Positions 38,208 to 47,818 of a stretch of 47,818 bases of DNA are shown here, one piece after another. The notes beneath the pieces were generated by a model that saw only the letters and a program-made list of their open reading frames with translations, was not told the DNA's origin and did not search any database. Source of the DNA: Deltaproteobacteria bacterium (lineage in GTDB: Bacteria > SAR324 > NAC60-12); contig NYUB01000030.1 of the NCBI GenBank assembly GCA_002683785.1, positions 59,066 to 106,883 of the forward strand. Reading direction: 5' to 3'. Positions within the stretch are counted from its first letter, which is position 1. Each line of letters starts with the position of its first letter. The position numbers and the translations under genes were made by a program.

Positions 38208-39341
38208 ATGGATTGGGGGTCGGTCTCTTTCGATTCAATTTATGATATGAGTTCTGTTCCTTTTACATTTATTTCTTGGATCACCCTAGGGCTTCAGCGT
38301 CTTTCAAAAACTGAGTTTAAAAACCTTAGTTCAGGATGGATCCAATTATCCATCAAAACCGTTATTGTGTTTTTGTTTTTGACTACAACGTTGATGGCGC
38401 AGAATGCGGTTCCCAATATGGATAATGATGTAAACAGTAATCCTGCTTTACTCGGCTTGAGCGACCGGGTTTCAGTCAATCTTGTGGGCACCTCTTATGT
38501 AGATGAAGAGAGCTATTTTGGCACCAAGGTTTATGAAACGAGCATGACCGCGTCCCAGGCCAGCATTGGACTCAGAAGTCGCTTACTCAACACCGAATTG
38601 GGTTCATCATCGTCCAAAGTTCAGATGATTGAGGTGTCAAGCGGACGCAAGGTGACGGAAACTGAAAGTAGGGCGCCATTGTTTCAGGGATCGTTGACGA
38701 TCAGTTCTAATTTTTCTTTGGGTGCGGGCTTGATCAGAAACAGTAGAGACTACCGGAATTATGATAATTCAAGCCTCAATGGAATCCGGACGGTCGATCG
38801 ATATAATGCAGGAACCGTTTTGAACCTGGGCCCCCTTTTTTTCGGTTACCAACAGTTCATCAGCCACTATGGGGAGTCCCCTGCTAGGGTGGCTTTCAGC
38901 CGGCGGGGTACGATTGCTTCCATTGGTGTAGTCGCTGGCAGTTTGTGGGGAGATATGGGGTCGATCGAATATGCACGAACCACTCAGGATGCTGTCAAGA
39001 AAGAGTCGGATGGAGAACGTGCCGGGATCGATGTAGGAGAAATCAGCGGTTATTCTTTCAGTTTTTCGGCCGTTGTCAATAATATCATGTTAGGACTCTA
39101 CAGAGGGGAGCAAACGGCCAAACAATCCCCTTTGTTTGTCGAAATATTGGATGATTATCGTTATTCCGTAACCGTTTACAAACTCGGCTATCGTCCTCGA
39201 ATGGGTTTTTCTATTTTTGTGGCGTCGATAAGTGATAAATCAAGAATGACCTTCGAAGGACTATATCAATCCTACTTCGGAAGCGAATATTTTACTGCTA
39301 AAGGATCCGGTACCACGGTCGGGATGGGATATACATTTTGA
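38208..39341 (+). CDS. Predicted outer-membrane beta-barrel protein, unknown function
   Basis: 377 aa; hydrophobic segment TVIVFLFLTTTLMAQNAV, NSNPALLGLSD, repeated amphipathic strands, terminal aromatic (GMGYTF). Confidence 0.6.
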   Translation: MDWGSVSFDSIYDMSSVPFTFISWITLGLQRLSKTEFKNLSSGWIQLSIKTVIVFLFLTTTLMAQNAVPNMDNDVNSNPALLGLSDRVSVNLVGTSYVDEESYFGTKVYETSMTASQASIGLRSRLLNTELGSSSSKVQMIEVSSGRKVTETESRAPLFQGSLTISSNFSLGAGLIRNSRDYRNYDNSSLNGIRTVDRYNAGTVLNLGPLFFGYQQFISHYGESPARVAFSRRGTIASIGVVAGSLWGDMGSIEYARTTQDAVKKESDGERAGIDVGEISGYSFSFSAVVNNIMLGLYRGEQTAKQSPLFVEILDDYRYSVTVYKLGYRPRMGFSIFVASISDKSRMTFEGLYQSYFGSEYFTAKGSGTTVGMGYTF

Positions 39342-39443
39342 ACAAGCTTCTACCGTAAAATAGCATCTCCTAGCGTGCTCAGTTTTATGAAATTCAAGGC
39401 TCCTTTCTCAGACTCATTCTTATTTTGTGTAAAGTACTTCAGA

Positions 39444-39803
39444 TCAAGGCATGCTGTGGGGATAGAAATCAACATTCTGCATCAATTGATTTTCCTGCCT
39501 GATCAAGTATCCTGCTTCTCGGCTTGACTTAAGGTAGTTCTGCCATTCCGGATCCGCTTTCATATTATTTCTTCGTTCTTCCCGGTCTGCTGCATTTTTA
39601 TAAACCCAAATATGGATGTAACGGTTTGGGTTGCCGGTTTCTCCAATCAGATAGGCGAGTGGGGTGCCCAAAGCTCGAGATTGAGGTGCTTTGCCGTATT
39701 TTTCATAAATTTCCAGGTGCATCATGAGCGTTCCAGGGAGACATTCATAGGTTCTGACATCGTATAGCATAACTCTTCCTCTTTTTGTGTCGTAGATTAA
39801 CAA
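39444..39803 (-). CDS. NIPSNAP family protein
   Basis: MLYDVRTYECLPGTLMMHLEIYEKYG...GNPNRYIHIWVYKNAADREERRNNM. True start may be ATG at 39770. Confidence 0.85.
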   Translation of the reverse strand: MLIYDTKRGRVMLYDVRTYECLPGTLMMHLEIYEKYGKAPQSRALGTPLAYLIGETGNPNRYIHIWVYKNAADREERRNNMKADPEWQNYLKSSREAGYLIRQENQLMQNVDFYPHSMP

Positions 39804-39872
39804 TCATCATTGGCCCGCTTTGGTGTTCAAGTCGAGATCAAAAAATTTTCATCATAACAACACCAGTCACAC

Positions 39873-40586
39873 ATGAAACTACCTCCGCTTGAAGAAGGAC
39901 GGTTGATCCAGCGTTACAAACGTTTTCTAGCCGATGTGGAGTTTCCTTCAGGCGTCGAGACCGTCCATTGTCCGAACCCAGGAGCCATGACCGGATTGAA
40001 AGATCCTGGATTACGGGTCTGGTGTTCTGTTTCCGAAAATCCTAAGCGCAAACTGAAAAAGACTCTGGAGTTGTTGGAAGTGGAAGGAGGTCTGGTTGGG
40101 ATCCATACCGGCCGTCCAAATACGATAGTTCATGAGGCCCTGGAAAAGGGGACCATCGCAGAATTATCAGGTTGGTCACAAATTCGAAGGGAATTCAATT
40201 GGCGCCCGGGAACCCGGTTTGATTTTTGCCTGAACAGGGATACTGAAACCATGGGGATGCTTCTTGAGGTGAAAAACGTGCACCTCCTCCGACCAGATGG
40301 CCCCAATCCCGGTGCTGCAGAATTTCCGGATTCTGTCACCGCCCGTGGAACAAAGCACCTGCGCCACATTGCAGAATCCATTGAGGAGGGTTGGCAGGCA
40401 GGCATGCTCTTTGTGGTACAACGTACGGACGTGGATCGGTTCACGACAGCGGCAGACATTGATTCAGTTTATGCTCAGGAATTGCTTCGTGTGAGGAAAT
40501 TAGGGGTTCAGATCCATGCATGGGTTTGTCGTCTCAGTCTTGATGAAATAAAACTCGAACGCCCCCTTCCAATCGATCTGGATTGA
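39873..40586 (+). CDS. sfsA: SfsA family DNA-binding/sugar fermentation stimulation protein
   Basis: 237 aa; EGRLIQRYKRFLADVEF, VHCPNPGAMTGL, LLEVKNVHLL, FPDSVTARGTKHLRHI. Confidence 0.94.
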   Translation: MKLPPLEEGRLIQRYKRFLADVEFPSGVETVHCPNPGAMTGLKDPGLRVWCSVSENPKRKLKKTLELLEVEGGLVGIHTGRPNTIVHEALEKGTIAELSGWSQIRREFNWRPGTRFDFCLNRDTETMGMLLEVKNVHLLRPDGPNPGAAEFPDSVTARGTKHLRHIAESIEEGWQAGMLFVVQRTDVDRFTTAADIDSVYAQELLRVRKLGVQIHAWVCRLSLDEIKLERPLPIDLD

Positions 40587-40800
40587 CCCTCAAATCGATC
40601 TGCTTATCAGGATTCCTTCTTGCCTCTTTGGATTAAATCCCTAGAAGATGGGCCCTCTTCAAAATTAAATGAATTCTGGAAATGCTAAATGTTTCCAGGA
40701 GGTGTCTGGTTTAAAAAACTATCGATTGACAACTAAAATTTATAAAAAAATTCATTTAAAATCACGAAACTTAAAAGACTAGATTAATGAAAAGTGAATC

Positions 40801-41592
40801 ATGAAATATGAAACCATCAAATTTGAAATTCTTGAACATGTTGCATGCATCACCCTCAACCGTGAGGAAGCGGCCAATGCTCTGAATCTAAAAATGGCCG
40901 AAGAACTGATGGAAGCCGCAATCAGATGTGATACGGATGAACAAATCCGTGCGGTTTTGATTACGGCCCGTGGAAAGATGTTCTGTGCTGGAGGGGACCT
41001 CAAAGTATTCTCTGAAGCAGAAAGTGAGGTTGGCAAGCTGGCGAAGCAGATCACCACATCACTTCATGCTGCCATCTCACGTTTTGCCAGAATGGCTCCC
41101 CCTCTGGTTGTTGCAGCCAACGGAACTGCTGCTGGTGGTGGACTGTCTTTGGTACTCGTTGCAGATATGGTCCTGGCAGCTCGTTCTGCAAAATTCACCT
41201 TGGCCTATACCCGTGCTGGACTGGTTCCAGATGGAAGTTCGACCTATTTCCTGCCGCGGCTGATTGGATTACGTAGAACCCGCGAACTGATTTTTAGCAA
41301 TCGGGTTTTGACTGCAGAAGAGGCCCTCGACTGGCAGTTGATCAACCGTGTTCTTGATGATGATCAATTGCAGGATGAGGCAGAACGACTGGCAAAAACT
41401 CTCTCGGAAGGACCTTTGCAAACCCACGGAATGATCAAACAACTGCTTTCCGATACCTTCAGCAGTGAGTTGGAAAGTCAGATGGAAGCAGAATCAAGAG
41501 GGCTTGCTACGGCACTTTCAGGAGACGAAGGTCAGGAAGGCATCCGCGCTTTCCTCGAAAAACGGAAACCTCGTTTTCCCGGGAGTGAATAA
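40801..41592 (+). CDS. Enoyl-CoA hydratase/isomerase family protein
   Basis: 263 aa; ITLNREEAANALNLKM, MFCAGGDLKVF, NGTAAGGGLSLVLVADMVLA, AGLVPDGSSTYFLPRLIG. Confidence 0.92.
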   Translation: MKYETIKFEILEHVACITLNREEAANALNLKMAEELMEAAIRCDTDEQIRAVLITARGKMFCAGGDLKVFSEAESEVGKLAKQITTSLHAAISRFARMAPPLVVAANGTAAGGGLSLVLVADMVLAARSAKFTLAYTRAGLVPDGSSTYFLPRLIGLRRTRELIFSNRVLTAEEALDWQLINRVLDDDQLQDEAERLAKTLSEGPLQTHGMIKQLLSDTFSSELESQMEAESRGLATALSGDEGQEGIRAFLEKRKPRFPGSE

Positions 41593-41617
41593 GTTCCCTC
41601 CCTTTTATTTTTCATAC

Positions 41618-42334
41618 TTATGACTTAAAGCCGGGATAGCAGATCTGCATCGGCAGACCCGTTTCATCGGATTTAGGAAGATCAGGGAGGAATTTGAGGG
41701 AGGAATAACGTTCTGTTGCAGCTATACACAGAACCAGTGCATCGAGCAGGTCATCGGCCGCAGCGAATTTGGAAGAAAAATCTTTATGTTCTTGATCGAA
41801 CCATGGATCGATTTTTTTGAAGAATTTCCGGAGGATGGTTTTTCTTTCCAAACGTCCCTCAAGACTTTTCTTGGATTGCTTTAAAAAATCTCCTTTGTTG
41901 AAAGCCTGAAAAGCAAGTTCGGGGTGTGCTTCCTTCCACAGAGGAATCAATCCTTCATGATTTTGGAAGAGCAGATCTGCTTCCTGAATTTTGGGACAGA
42001 TGTTCCAAGTCTGGATTGATAGTTTCTTACCTAGCAATGTTTCGTTGATTTGGCAGGCTTCACGATAATCTTTGGTGAAGAGAGCCTCACGGCAGGGAGG
42101 TGAGAAAACACTCGAACGTCTTGGGCCGAGTTTCTGTCGGGCGAGACGGTCACAAAGACGAGGTTCTGTTTTTGGAAGTCCAATCGGAATATCGATTAAA
42201 ACCTGATGCTTTTCCGGAAGTTCCTCGAGAAGTTTCTCAAGGCTGGAATGGATTTCACAGGAGAAACTGGAGTCATACTCTGAAGACACCGCCAACCAAC
42301 CTGCCCTGCAACCGTCAATGCCTAGATAGATCAC
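41618..42334 (-). CDS. DUF429 (RNase H-like) domain protein
   Basis: 238 aa; GIDGCRAGWLAVS, VLIDIPIGLP, GPRRSSVFSPPCREAL, AAADDLLDALVLCIAA. Confidence 0.85.
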   Translation of the reverse strand: MIYLGIDGCRAGWLAVSSEYDSSFSCEIHSSLEKLLEELPEKHQVLIDIPIGLPKTEPRLCDRLARQKLGPRRSSVFSPPCREALFTKDYREACQINETLLGKKLSIQTWNICPKIQEADLLFQNHEGLIPLWKEAHPELAFQAFNKGDFLKQSKKSLEGRLERKTILRKFFKKIDPWFDQEHKDFSSKFAAADDLLDALVLCIAATERYSSLKFLPDLPKSDETGLPMQICYPGFKS

Positions 42335-42350
42335 TGAGTTTACCTAAAAA

Positions 42351-42785
42351 TCACACATCATCAGGGATCAGACGTTTGCCCATGTTGATAACTTCATCCT
42401 TCAGAAAACCCTGATTTGTATAAAAATCGATGACTTCCTGATTGGAGGCCCGGATCTGAAGGTTGATTTTCGGGCATTCAAAATTCGATAGATACGCTTC
42501 GGCGGTTTCCATCATTTTCCGACCCAAACCCTGCTGGCGGAATTGCGGATCCACGGCGAGATAATTGATCCATCCTCGATGACCTTCGTAACCTGCCATT
42601 ACTGATGCAACAAGCTTCTGTTCTAACCATCCTAGCAGAAGTCCATCAGGATCCCGGGATACTTTGCGCTGGATGTCTTTGGAAGGATCGTTCCAGTGAA
42701 CCACCAATCCACAGGTCTTCCAGAGATTAACAAGCTGTTCATGATCCTCTTCCTGATAAATACGGATTTGGAAAATTTCAGACAT
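42351..42785 (-). CDS. GNAT-family acetyltransferase (YpeA-like)
   Basis: 144 aa; IRIYQEEDHEQLVNLWKTCGL, INYLAVDPQFRQQGLGRKMMETAE, NQEVIDFYTNQGF. Confidence 0.9.
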   Translation of the reverse strand: MSEIFQIRIYQEEDHEQLVNLWKTCGLVVHWNDPSKDIQRKVSRDPDGLLLGWLEQKLVASVMAGYEGHRGWINYLAVDPQFRQQGLGRKMMETAEAYLSNFECPKINLQIRASNQEVIDFYTNQGFLKDEVINMGKRLIPDDV

Positions 42786-42854
42786 TGTGATGAAAAAAAT
42801 GGATCAAGAATAAAGAATCACACCAGAAAAAAAGAAACAGGAAACAAAGGTGTT

Positions 42855-43226
42855 TCAGTTGACGTCAACGGCGTGTTTCTGAAGATTTCCTAACTCGATA
42901 ATTTTGAGTGTTACCTGGTGGGTGGATTCAAGGAAGACATCAGGCGCCATCCCTGATTCGAAGGCTTCTTGCCAACGTGCTGCACAAAGGCACCATCGAT
43001 CTCCAGGCTTAAGCCCATCGAAACCGAATTCTGGTCTGGAAGTACTCAAGTCGTTGCCTCTGGATTTGGAAAATTCGAGAAAATCTGAAGTCATACGTGC
43101 ACAAACGGTGTGTAATCCATGGTCTTCAGTCCCCGTGTCACAACAACCGTTGCGGTAAAACCCCGTTATGGGGTCAAGTCCACATTCTTTGAGCGTTTCG
43201 CTAAGTACATTCAGTGATTCGTCCAT
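42855..43226 (-). CDS. DUF2237 family protein
   Basis: 123 aa; GFYRNGCCDTGTEDHGLHTVCARMTSDFLEFSKSRGNDLSTP-like, FGFDGLKPGDRWCLCAARWQEA. Confidence 0.88.
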   Translation of the reverse strand: MDESLNVLSETLKECGLDPITGFYRNGCCDTGTEDHGLHTVCARMTSDFLEFSKSRGNDLSTSRPEFGFDGLKPGDRWCLCAARWQEAFESGMAPDVFLESTHQVTLKIIELGNLQKHAVDVN

Positions 43227-43238
43227 GACAAAGAAGAC

Positions 43239-45626
43239 TTAATGCTGATTGAATTTTTCCATTAAAGCAGCCATATCCTCATCAAAATTCCCGCTGCTTT
43301 TGCGAATGGGAGTTTCCGTTTTTTGGGAGCTGGAACGTTTCTTTTCTCTATTTTTCTTTTTCTTTTCAGAAGAGTGACTTTTTTTCGATGGACCTTTTTC
43401 TTTGTTTGGAGCTGAAGAATCTGAGCTTCTTCCTTCCCCTGGATCGTTGAGGGAAAGTGAGATGCGTTTCCGTTCCTCATCAATTTCCAGGACCCAGGCA
43501 TCAACTTTTTGACCCACGGTACATACTTCCAGAGGATCCTTGATGTATTTTTTTGAGAGCCTGGAAATGTGAACCAGTCCGTCCTGATGGACACCGATGT
43601 CGATGAATGCACCAAAATGTGTGACGTTGGTGATCACACCTGGGAGTTTCATCCCCTTTTCCAAGTCTCCAATCTCACTGACAGAATCGTCGAATTGAAC
43701 GGTTTGATGATCATCACGTGGATCTCGTCCAGGTTTGTGGAGTTCGTCGATGATGTCTTTTAGGGTGTATGAACCAATTCCTTGTTCTTCATAACGTTTG
43801 ACATCAATCAGTTTCAGTTTTTCCTCATTACCCACCATTTTTTGAAGGGGTATTTCAAGCTGCTCCGCCATTTGTTCGACTAAGGAATAATTTTCTGGAT
43901 GAACAGCAGAGTGATCAAGTGGATTTTCACTTTCAGGAACACGAAGAAATCCTGCTGCCTGCTCAAAGGTCCTTTTTCCCATTCCCTTGACTTGCAAGAG
44001 TTCATTTCGAGCCGAATAGGATCCATTCAAATTTCTATGTTGGACTATATTTCGAGCAAGACCTGGATTGATTCCCGATACATGCTCCAGAAGTTGAAAG
44101 GATGCACGGTTGAGGTCGACTCCCACAAAATTCACACATGATTCTACCGTACGGTCCAGTGACTGCTTGAGCCGACTCTGATTCACGTCATGCTGATATT
44201 GACCAACACCTATCGATTTTGGTTCGATTTTCACCAGTTCGGCCAGAGGGTCCTGATAACGTCGTGCGATCGAAACAGCCCCACGGACAGTCAAATCGAG
44301 ATCTGGAAATTCCTCACGGGCAGTTTTTGAAGCAGAATAAACAGATGCACCCGATTCATTGACCACCAACGTTTCCAATGAATGACCTTCTTCCTGGATC
44401 CAATCCCGGACAAAACGAAAGACTTCTCTGGAAGCAGTTCCATTTCCAATAGCCACGATGTCGACTTTGTGTTCTTTCAGCAGTGCATTGAGTTCTTGGC
44501 GAGCTTCTTCGATTTTGTTTTTGGGAGGTACAGGATAGATCACACCATGTTTGACAAATCGTCCGGTGTGGTTAACCAAGACCCATTTGGTCCCGGTTCG
44601 AAATGCAGGGTCGAGTCCAAGCACATTGCGTGCTCCACCTGGTGGTTGAAGCATCAACTGTCGAAGGTTTTTGCTGAACATTTCGATCGAAGAAGCGTCG
44701 GCCTGAATTTTAAGATCCACCCGGATGTCGGTTTCAATGCTTCCAGAGAGCAACCTTTTGTAGGACTCTTCGAAAATTTCCAACCAGAGTTCTCTCAGTT
44801 CGGGGCTCCGTCCTTTCATCCAGTGATTCGAAATTAATGTCATCACAGAACCTTCCGCGACATTCACTTGGATTTTGAGTACATGGTCTTTTTCACCACG
44901 CCGCATAGCCAAAACGCGGTGAGGTGGAATTCGTGATAGTTTTTCTTCGTATTGATAATACATCTCGAATTTGGAGGATTTTCCTTCAAACTCAGATTTG
45001 ACATTGGAGACGAGACTGCCTTCACGTGAAGTAAGTTCTCTCAGTTCTCTTCGAAGATCGGCATCTTCAGAAATTTGTTCTGCTAAGATGTCCTTTGCTC
45101 CCTGAAGAACTTTGTGATCCTCGAGTTTTTCCTCGCGTTCTTTATTGAACTCCTGGATCCAATCATTCAGGACTTCCATATTGCTGTCCTGGTTCATCAT
45201 CAGTTCTGCAAGGGGTTCAAGTCCAAGTTCCTTGGCGATGATAGCACGAGTTCTTCGTTTGGGTTTATAGGGTAGATAGAGGTCTTCAAGAGTTTGTTTT
45301 GAATCGGCCTCTCGGATCGATTTTTCCAGTTCCGGTGTAAGCTTTTCCTGTTCCTGGATACTGTTCAGAATCACATTTCTACGTTCTTCAAGGTCACTCA
45401 AATACTGGTAACGGTCTTGAATTTGACCAATCTGAACTTCATCCAGTCCTCCAGTCGCTTCTTTCCTGTATCGGGCAATGAAGGGAATGGAGTTATCACT
45501 AAGCAAAAGCTCAAGTGTCCCCTGGATTCGGTTGGAAGGAAGTCCCAGTTCACTGGAAAGTTTTGGAGTGAACTGCTGAATGGAAGAGTTTGCTTCCCCG
45601 GTTCTGCCGGGCTTGGAATCGCTCAT
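43239..45626 (-). CDS. tex: Tex family S1 RNA-binding transcription accessory protein with Lys/Ser-rich C-terminal tail
   Basis: 795 aa; SIPFIARYRKEATGGLDE, GLDPAFRTGTKWVLV, IGNGTASRE, HhH region, S1 domain ITNVTHFGAFIDIGVHQDGLVHISRL. Confidence 0.96.
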   Translation of the reverse strand: MSDSKPGRTGEANSSIQQFTPKLSSELGLPSNRIQGTLELLLSDNSIPFIARYRKEATGGLDEVQIGQIQDRYQYLSDLEERRNVILNSIQEQEKLTPELEKSIREADSKQTLEDLYLPYKPKRRTRAIIAKELGLEPLAELMMNQDSNMEVLNDWIQEFNKEREEKLEDHKVLQGAKDILAEQISEDADLRRELRELTSREGSLVSNVKSEFEGKSSKFEMYYQYEEKLSRIPPHRVLAMRRGEKDHVLKIQVNVAEGSVMTLISNHWMKGRSPELRELWLEIFEESYKRLLSGSIETDIRVDLKIQADASSIEMFSKNLRQLMLQPPGGARNVLGLDPAFRTGTKWVLVNHTGRFVKHGVIYPVPPKNKIEEARQELNALLKEHKVDIVAIGNGTASREVFRFVRDWIQEEGHSLETLVVNESGASVYSASKTAREEFPDLDLTVRGAVSIARRYQDPLAELVKIEPKSIGVGQYQHDVNQSRLKQSLDRTVESCVNFVGVDLNRASFQLLEHVSGINPGLARNIVQHRNLNGSYSARNELLQVKGMGKRTFEQAAGFLRVPESENPLDHSAVHPENYSLVEQMAEQLEIPLQKMVGNEEKLKLIDVKRYEEQGIGSYTLKDIIDELHKPGRDPRDDHQTVQFDDSVSEIGDLEKGMKLPGVITNVTHFGAFIDIGVHQDGLVHISRLSKKYIKDPLEVCTVGQKVDAWVLEIDEERKRISLSLNDPGEGRSSDSSAPNKEKGPSKKSHSSEKKKKNREKKRSSSQKTETPIRKSSGNFDEDMAALMEKFNQH

Positions 45627-45819
45627 GGATACGGAAGATAACAGATTGTATGAATGATGAGATTTAAATCAAAACTCAAAATATTAACCCTTGCAGAAAC
45701 CATTTGCAAACTTCAACGAATTTGCTTGCATGTCCCATGAAGAGTAAGTTAAGGAGATTTGTTGAAAGAGCTTTGTAAAAATATCTAAAAATGATGCCTT
45801 CTTTGTATCCTCAATATTC

Positions 45820-45848
45820 TTGACAAGATACCCTTAGAATGGCATAAA
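45820..45848 (+). promoter_or_regulatory. Sigma70-like promoter upstream of xsc (TTGACA-N17-CATAAA)
   Basis: Perfect -35 at 45820-45825, 17-nt spacer, -10-like CATAAA at 45843-45848. Confidence 0.5.
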
Positions 45849-45875
45849 TGAGATTAGTATTCTCACCAGATGAGA
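45849..45875. promoter_or_regulatory. Alternating inverted half-sites TGAGA-N7-TCTCA-N5-TGAGA, candidate operator
   Basis: Directly abuts the predicted -10 of xsc. Confidence 0.4.
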
Positions 45876-45915
45876 CTTAAAAAATAAAAAAACTCAGAAT
45901 TCAAGGTTTACAGCT

Positions 45916-47688
45916 ATGAAAATGACAACGGAAGAAGCATTCGTCAAAGTGCTCCAGAGGCAGGGAATTGAACATGCTTTTGGAATCATAGGTTCGGCCT
46001 TCATGCCGATTTCCCACTATTTCCCTGAAGCAGGGATCACCTTCTGGGATGTTGGACACGAATGCAACGGGGGTTACATGGCCGATGGTTTTACCCGTTC
46101 GACAGGCAAGATGGCAATGATTATTGCCCAAAATGGACCTGGCATCACCAATTTTGTTACCTGTGTCAAAACCGCCTATTGGAATCATACTCCGATGCTC
46201 CTGGTAACTCCCCAAGCGGCAAACAAGACCATTGGACAAGGGGGATTCCAGGAAGTTGAACAAATGGCAGTCTTCAAGGACATGGTAGGATATCAGGAAG
46301 AAGTTCGTGATCCCTCTCGAACTGCAGAGGTACTGAACCGTGTCATCACCAAGGCTCGTCGGCTTTCTGCTCCTGCACAAATCAATATCCCACGAGATTT
46401 CTGGACTCAAGTCATTGATGTCGAAATTCCAGAAGCTCTTGAATTCGAAATTCCTACAGGAGGAAACGATGCTGTTGCAGAAGCGGCTCAGTTGCTTTCC
46501 AATGCTGATTTTCCTGTGATCCTCAACGGGGCTGGAGTCGTTTTAGGTGGAGCAATAGATGCTTCCAGAAAACTTGCAGAGCGATTGGATGCTCCAGTCT
46601 GCTGCAACTACCAGCACAATGATGCATTTCCCGGTTCACATCCGCTCTATGCTGGGCCTTTAGGATACAATGGATCTAAGGCAGCCATGGAATTGATCAA
46701 CAAGGCCGATGTAGTACTTGCGCTTGGAACACGTCTCAACCCCTTTTCCACCTTGCCGGGTTACAGTCTGGATTATTGGCCGAATTCTGCAAAACTGATT
46801 CAGGTTGATATAAACCCTGAACGCATCGGCTTGACCAAACCGGTTACTGTTGGAATTGCAGGAGATGCTCGAAAAACTGCAGAAGCAATTCTGGAAAAAC
46901 TTTCACCGTCTTCTAGCGCGAGTGTCAGACAGCAAAGACGGGATCTGGTGGCTCAGAAAAAAGCATCTTGGTCTGAAACCCTTTCTTCCATGGATCATGA
47001 AGATGATGATCCTGGTACCACATGGAACGAACGGGCCCGAGAAAATCAACCTACCTACATGTCTCCAAGGATGAGTTGGCGTGCAATCATCAAGGCCCTC
47101 CCGAAAGAGGCGATCATTTCCTCAGATATCGGAAATAATTGTGCAATCGGAAATGCCTATCCAACCTTTGAGGCAGGGAGGAAATATCTGGCTCCGGGGC
47201 TTTTTGGCCCATGTGGCTATGGATTTCCTTCGATCATAGGTGCTAAGATCGGGAATCCTGATACTCCCGTTGTAGGGTTTGCTGGGGATGGTGCTTTTGG
47301 CATATCGATGAATGAGATGACTGCAATAGGAAGGGAAGATTGGCCTGCTATCACCATGATTATTTTCCGAAATTACCAGTGGGGTGCTGAAAAGCGTAAT
47401 ACGACTCTTTGGTATTCAGATAATTTTGTCGGGACTGAACTCGACCTTCAGGTTTCTTATGCAGATATTGCAAAGGCATGCGGGGTCAAAGGGGTCCAGG
47501 CGAAAAGCATGGAGGAACTCACCACGACTCTGGAAACAGCGGTACAAGAACAAATGAATCAGGGAGTGACCACTTTTATTGAAGTCATCCTGAATCAGGA
47601 ACTTGGAGAACCGTTCAGAAGAGATGCAATGAAAACTCCGGTCTCAGTTGCTGGTATTCGGAGAGAAGACATGCGCCCACAGGTATGA
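45916..47688 (+). CDS. xsc: Sulfoacetaldehyde acetyltransferase (ThDP-dependent)
   Basis: 590 aa; GIIGSAFMPISHYFPEAGITFWDVGHECNGGYMADGFTR, TIGQGGFQEVEQM, GFAGDGAFGISMNE; followed by a class III aminotransferase. Confidence 0.94.
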   Translation: MKMTTEEAFVKVLQRQGIEHAFGIIGSAFMPISHYFPEAGITFWDVGHECNGGYMADGFTRSTGKMAMIIAQNGPGITNFVTCVKTAYWNHTPMLLVTPQAANKTIGQGGFQEVEQMAVFKDMVGYQEEVRDPSRTAEVLNRVITKARRLSAPAQINIPRDFWTQVIDVEIPEALEFEIPTGGNDAVAEAAQLLSNADFPVILNGAGVVLGGAIDASRKLAERLDAPVCCNYQHNDAFPGSHPLYAGPLGYNGSKAAMELINKADVVLALGTRLNPFSTLPGYSLDYWPNSAKLIQVDINPERIGLTKPVTVGIAGDARKTAEAILEKLSPSSSASVRQQRRDLVAQKKASWSETLSSMDHEDDDPGTTWNERARENQPTYMSPRMSWRAIIKALPKEAIISSDIGNNCAIGNAYPTFEAGRKYLAPGLFGPCGYGFPSIIGAKIGNPDTPVVGFAGDGAFGISMNEMTAIGREDWPAITMIIFRNYQWGAEKRNTTLWYSDNFVGTELDLQVSYADIAKACGVKGVQAKSMEELTTTLETAVQEQMNQGVTTFIEVILNQELGEPFRRDAMKTPVSVAGIRREDMRPQV

Positions 47689-47818
47689 ATCAAAACTTTA
47701 TTACAGGTAAAATGATGGAAAAAACTGAAATTAGCACACCGGATGCACTTTGGCGTCCAATGACCCAGCATCAAATGATGCGTGGAAAGGATGCTCCCAG
47801 CAAGATCGTTCGTGGAGA
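47685..47818 (+). CDS. tpa: Class III aminotransferase N-terminus, likely taurine--pyruvate aminotransferase (truncated by window end)
   Basis: MNQNFITGKMMEKTEISTPDALWRPMTQHQMMRGKDAPSKIVRG...; ATGA overlap with the xsc stop. Assignment leans on xsc context. Confidence 0.7.
   Translation, partial: MNQNFITGKMMEKTEISTPDALWRPMTQHQMMRGKDAPSKIVRG

Noticed and set aside
45901-46410. 169-aa antisense ORF at the start of xsc
   Set aside because: Antisense shadow of a strongly supported Xsc reading frame.
1-47818. CRISPR arrays, prophage, IS elements or toxin-antitoxin islands
   Set aside because: No regularly spaced repeats, integrase, transposase or phage structural genes were seen by eye. A computed repeat search was not possible.

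Overview
This is a 47.8 kb, gene-dense bacterial chromosomal segment. It is probably from a marine, proteobacteria-like, SAR324-type organism, but that is only an inference from gene content and moderate GC. I saw no integrase, transposase, phage module or CRISPR array. Core content: a complete 2-oxoglutarate dehydrogenase cluster (sucA-sucB-lpd), agmatine catabolism genes (aguA-aguB), the start of a taurine/sulfoacetaldehyde pathway (xsc followed by a truncated tpa-like aminotransferase), lysA, sfsA, tex, an isolated fliG, a cold-shock gene, a CASTOR/POLLUX-like ion channel, an orphan NusG/RfaH paralog and one tRNA with a CAT anticodon that looks like tRNA-Ile2. The most interesting signal is on the minus strand at 36340-37221. 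There, two ORFs that appear separate in the ORF track are one reading frame interrupted by a single in-frame TGA in a redox context (VLLVPV-U-PVCHQ). The downstream part continues a GrdB/PrdB-like (glycine/betaine/D-proline reductase B family) protein. A bSECIS-like stem-loop with GGUC near its apex lies at the right distance after the UGA. This is very probably a selenoprotein that automated annotation would split. Other leads: a TGATG-coupled pair of small secreted paralogs ending in AKNCSIxxC; several small ORFs below the supplied length cutoff (59, 55, 49, 41 and 39 aa); a branched RNA/terminator 3' of the cold-shock gene; a perfect 24-nt hairpin containing the stop codons of two convergent genes; and operator-like dyads upstream of the IclR regulator, the nusG paralog and xsc.
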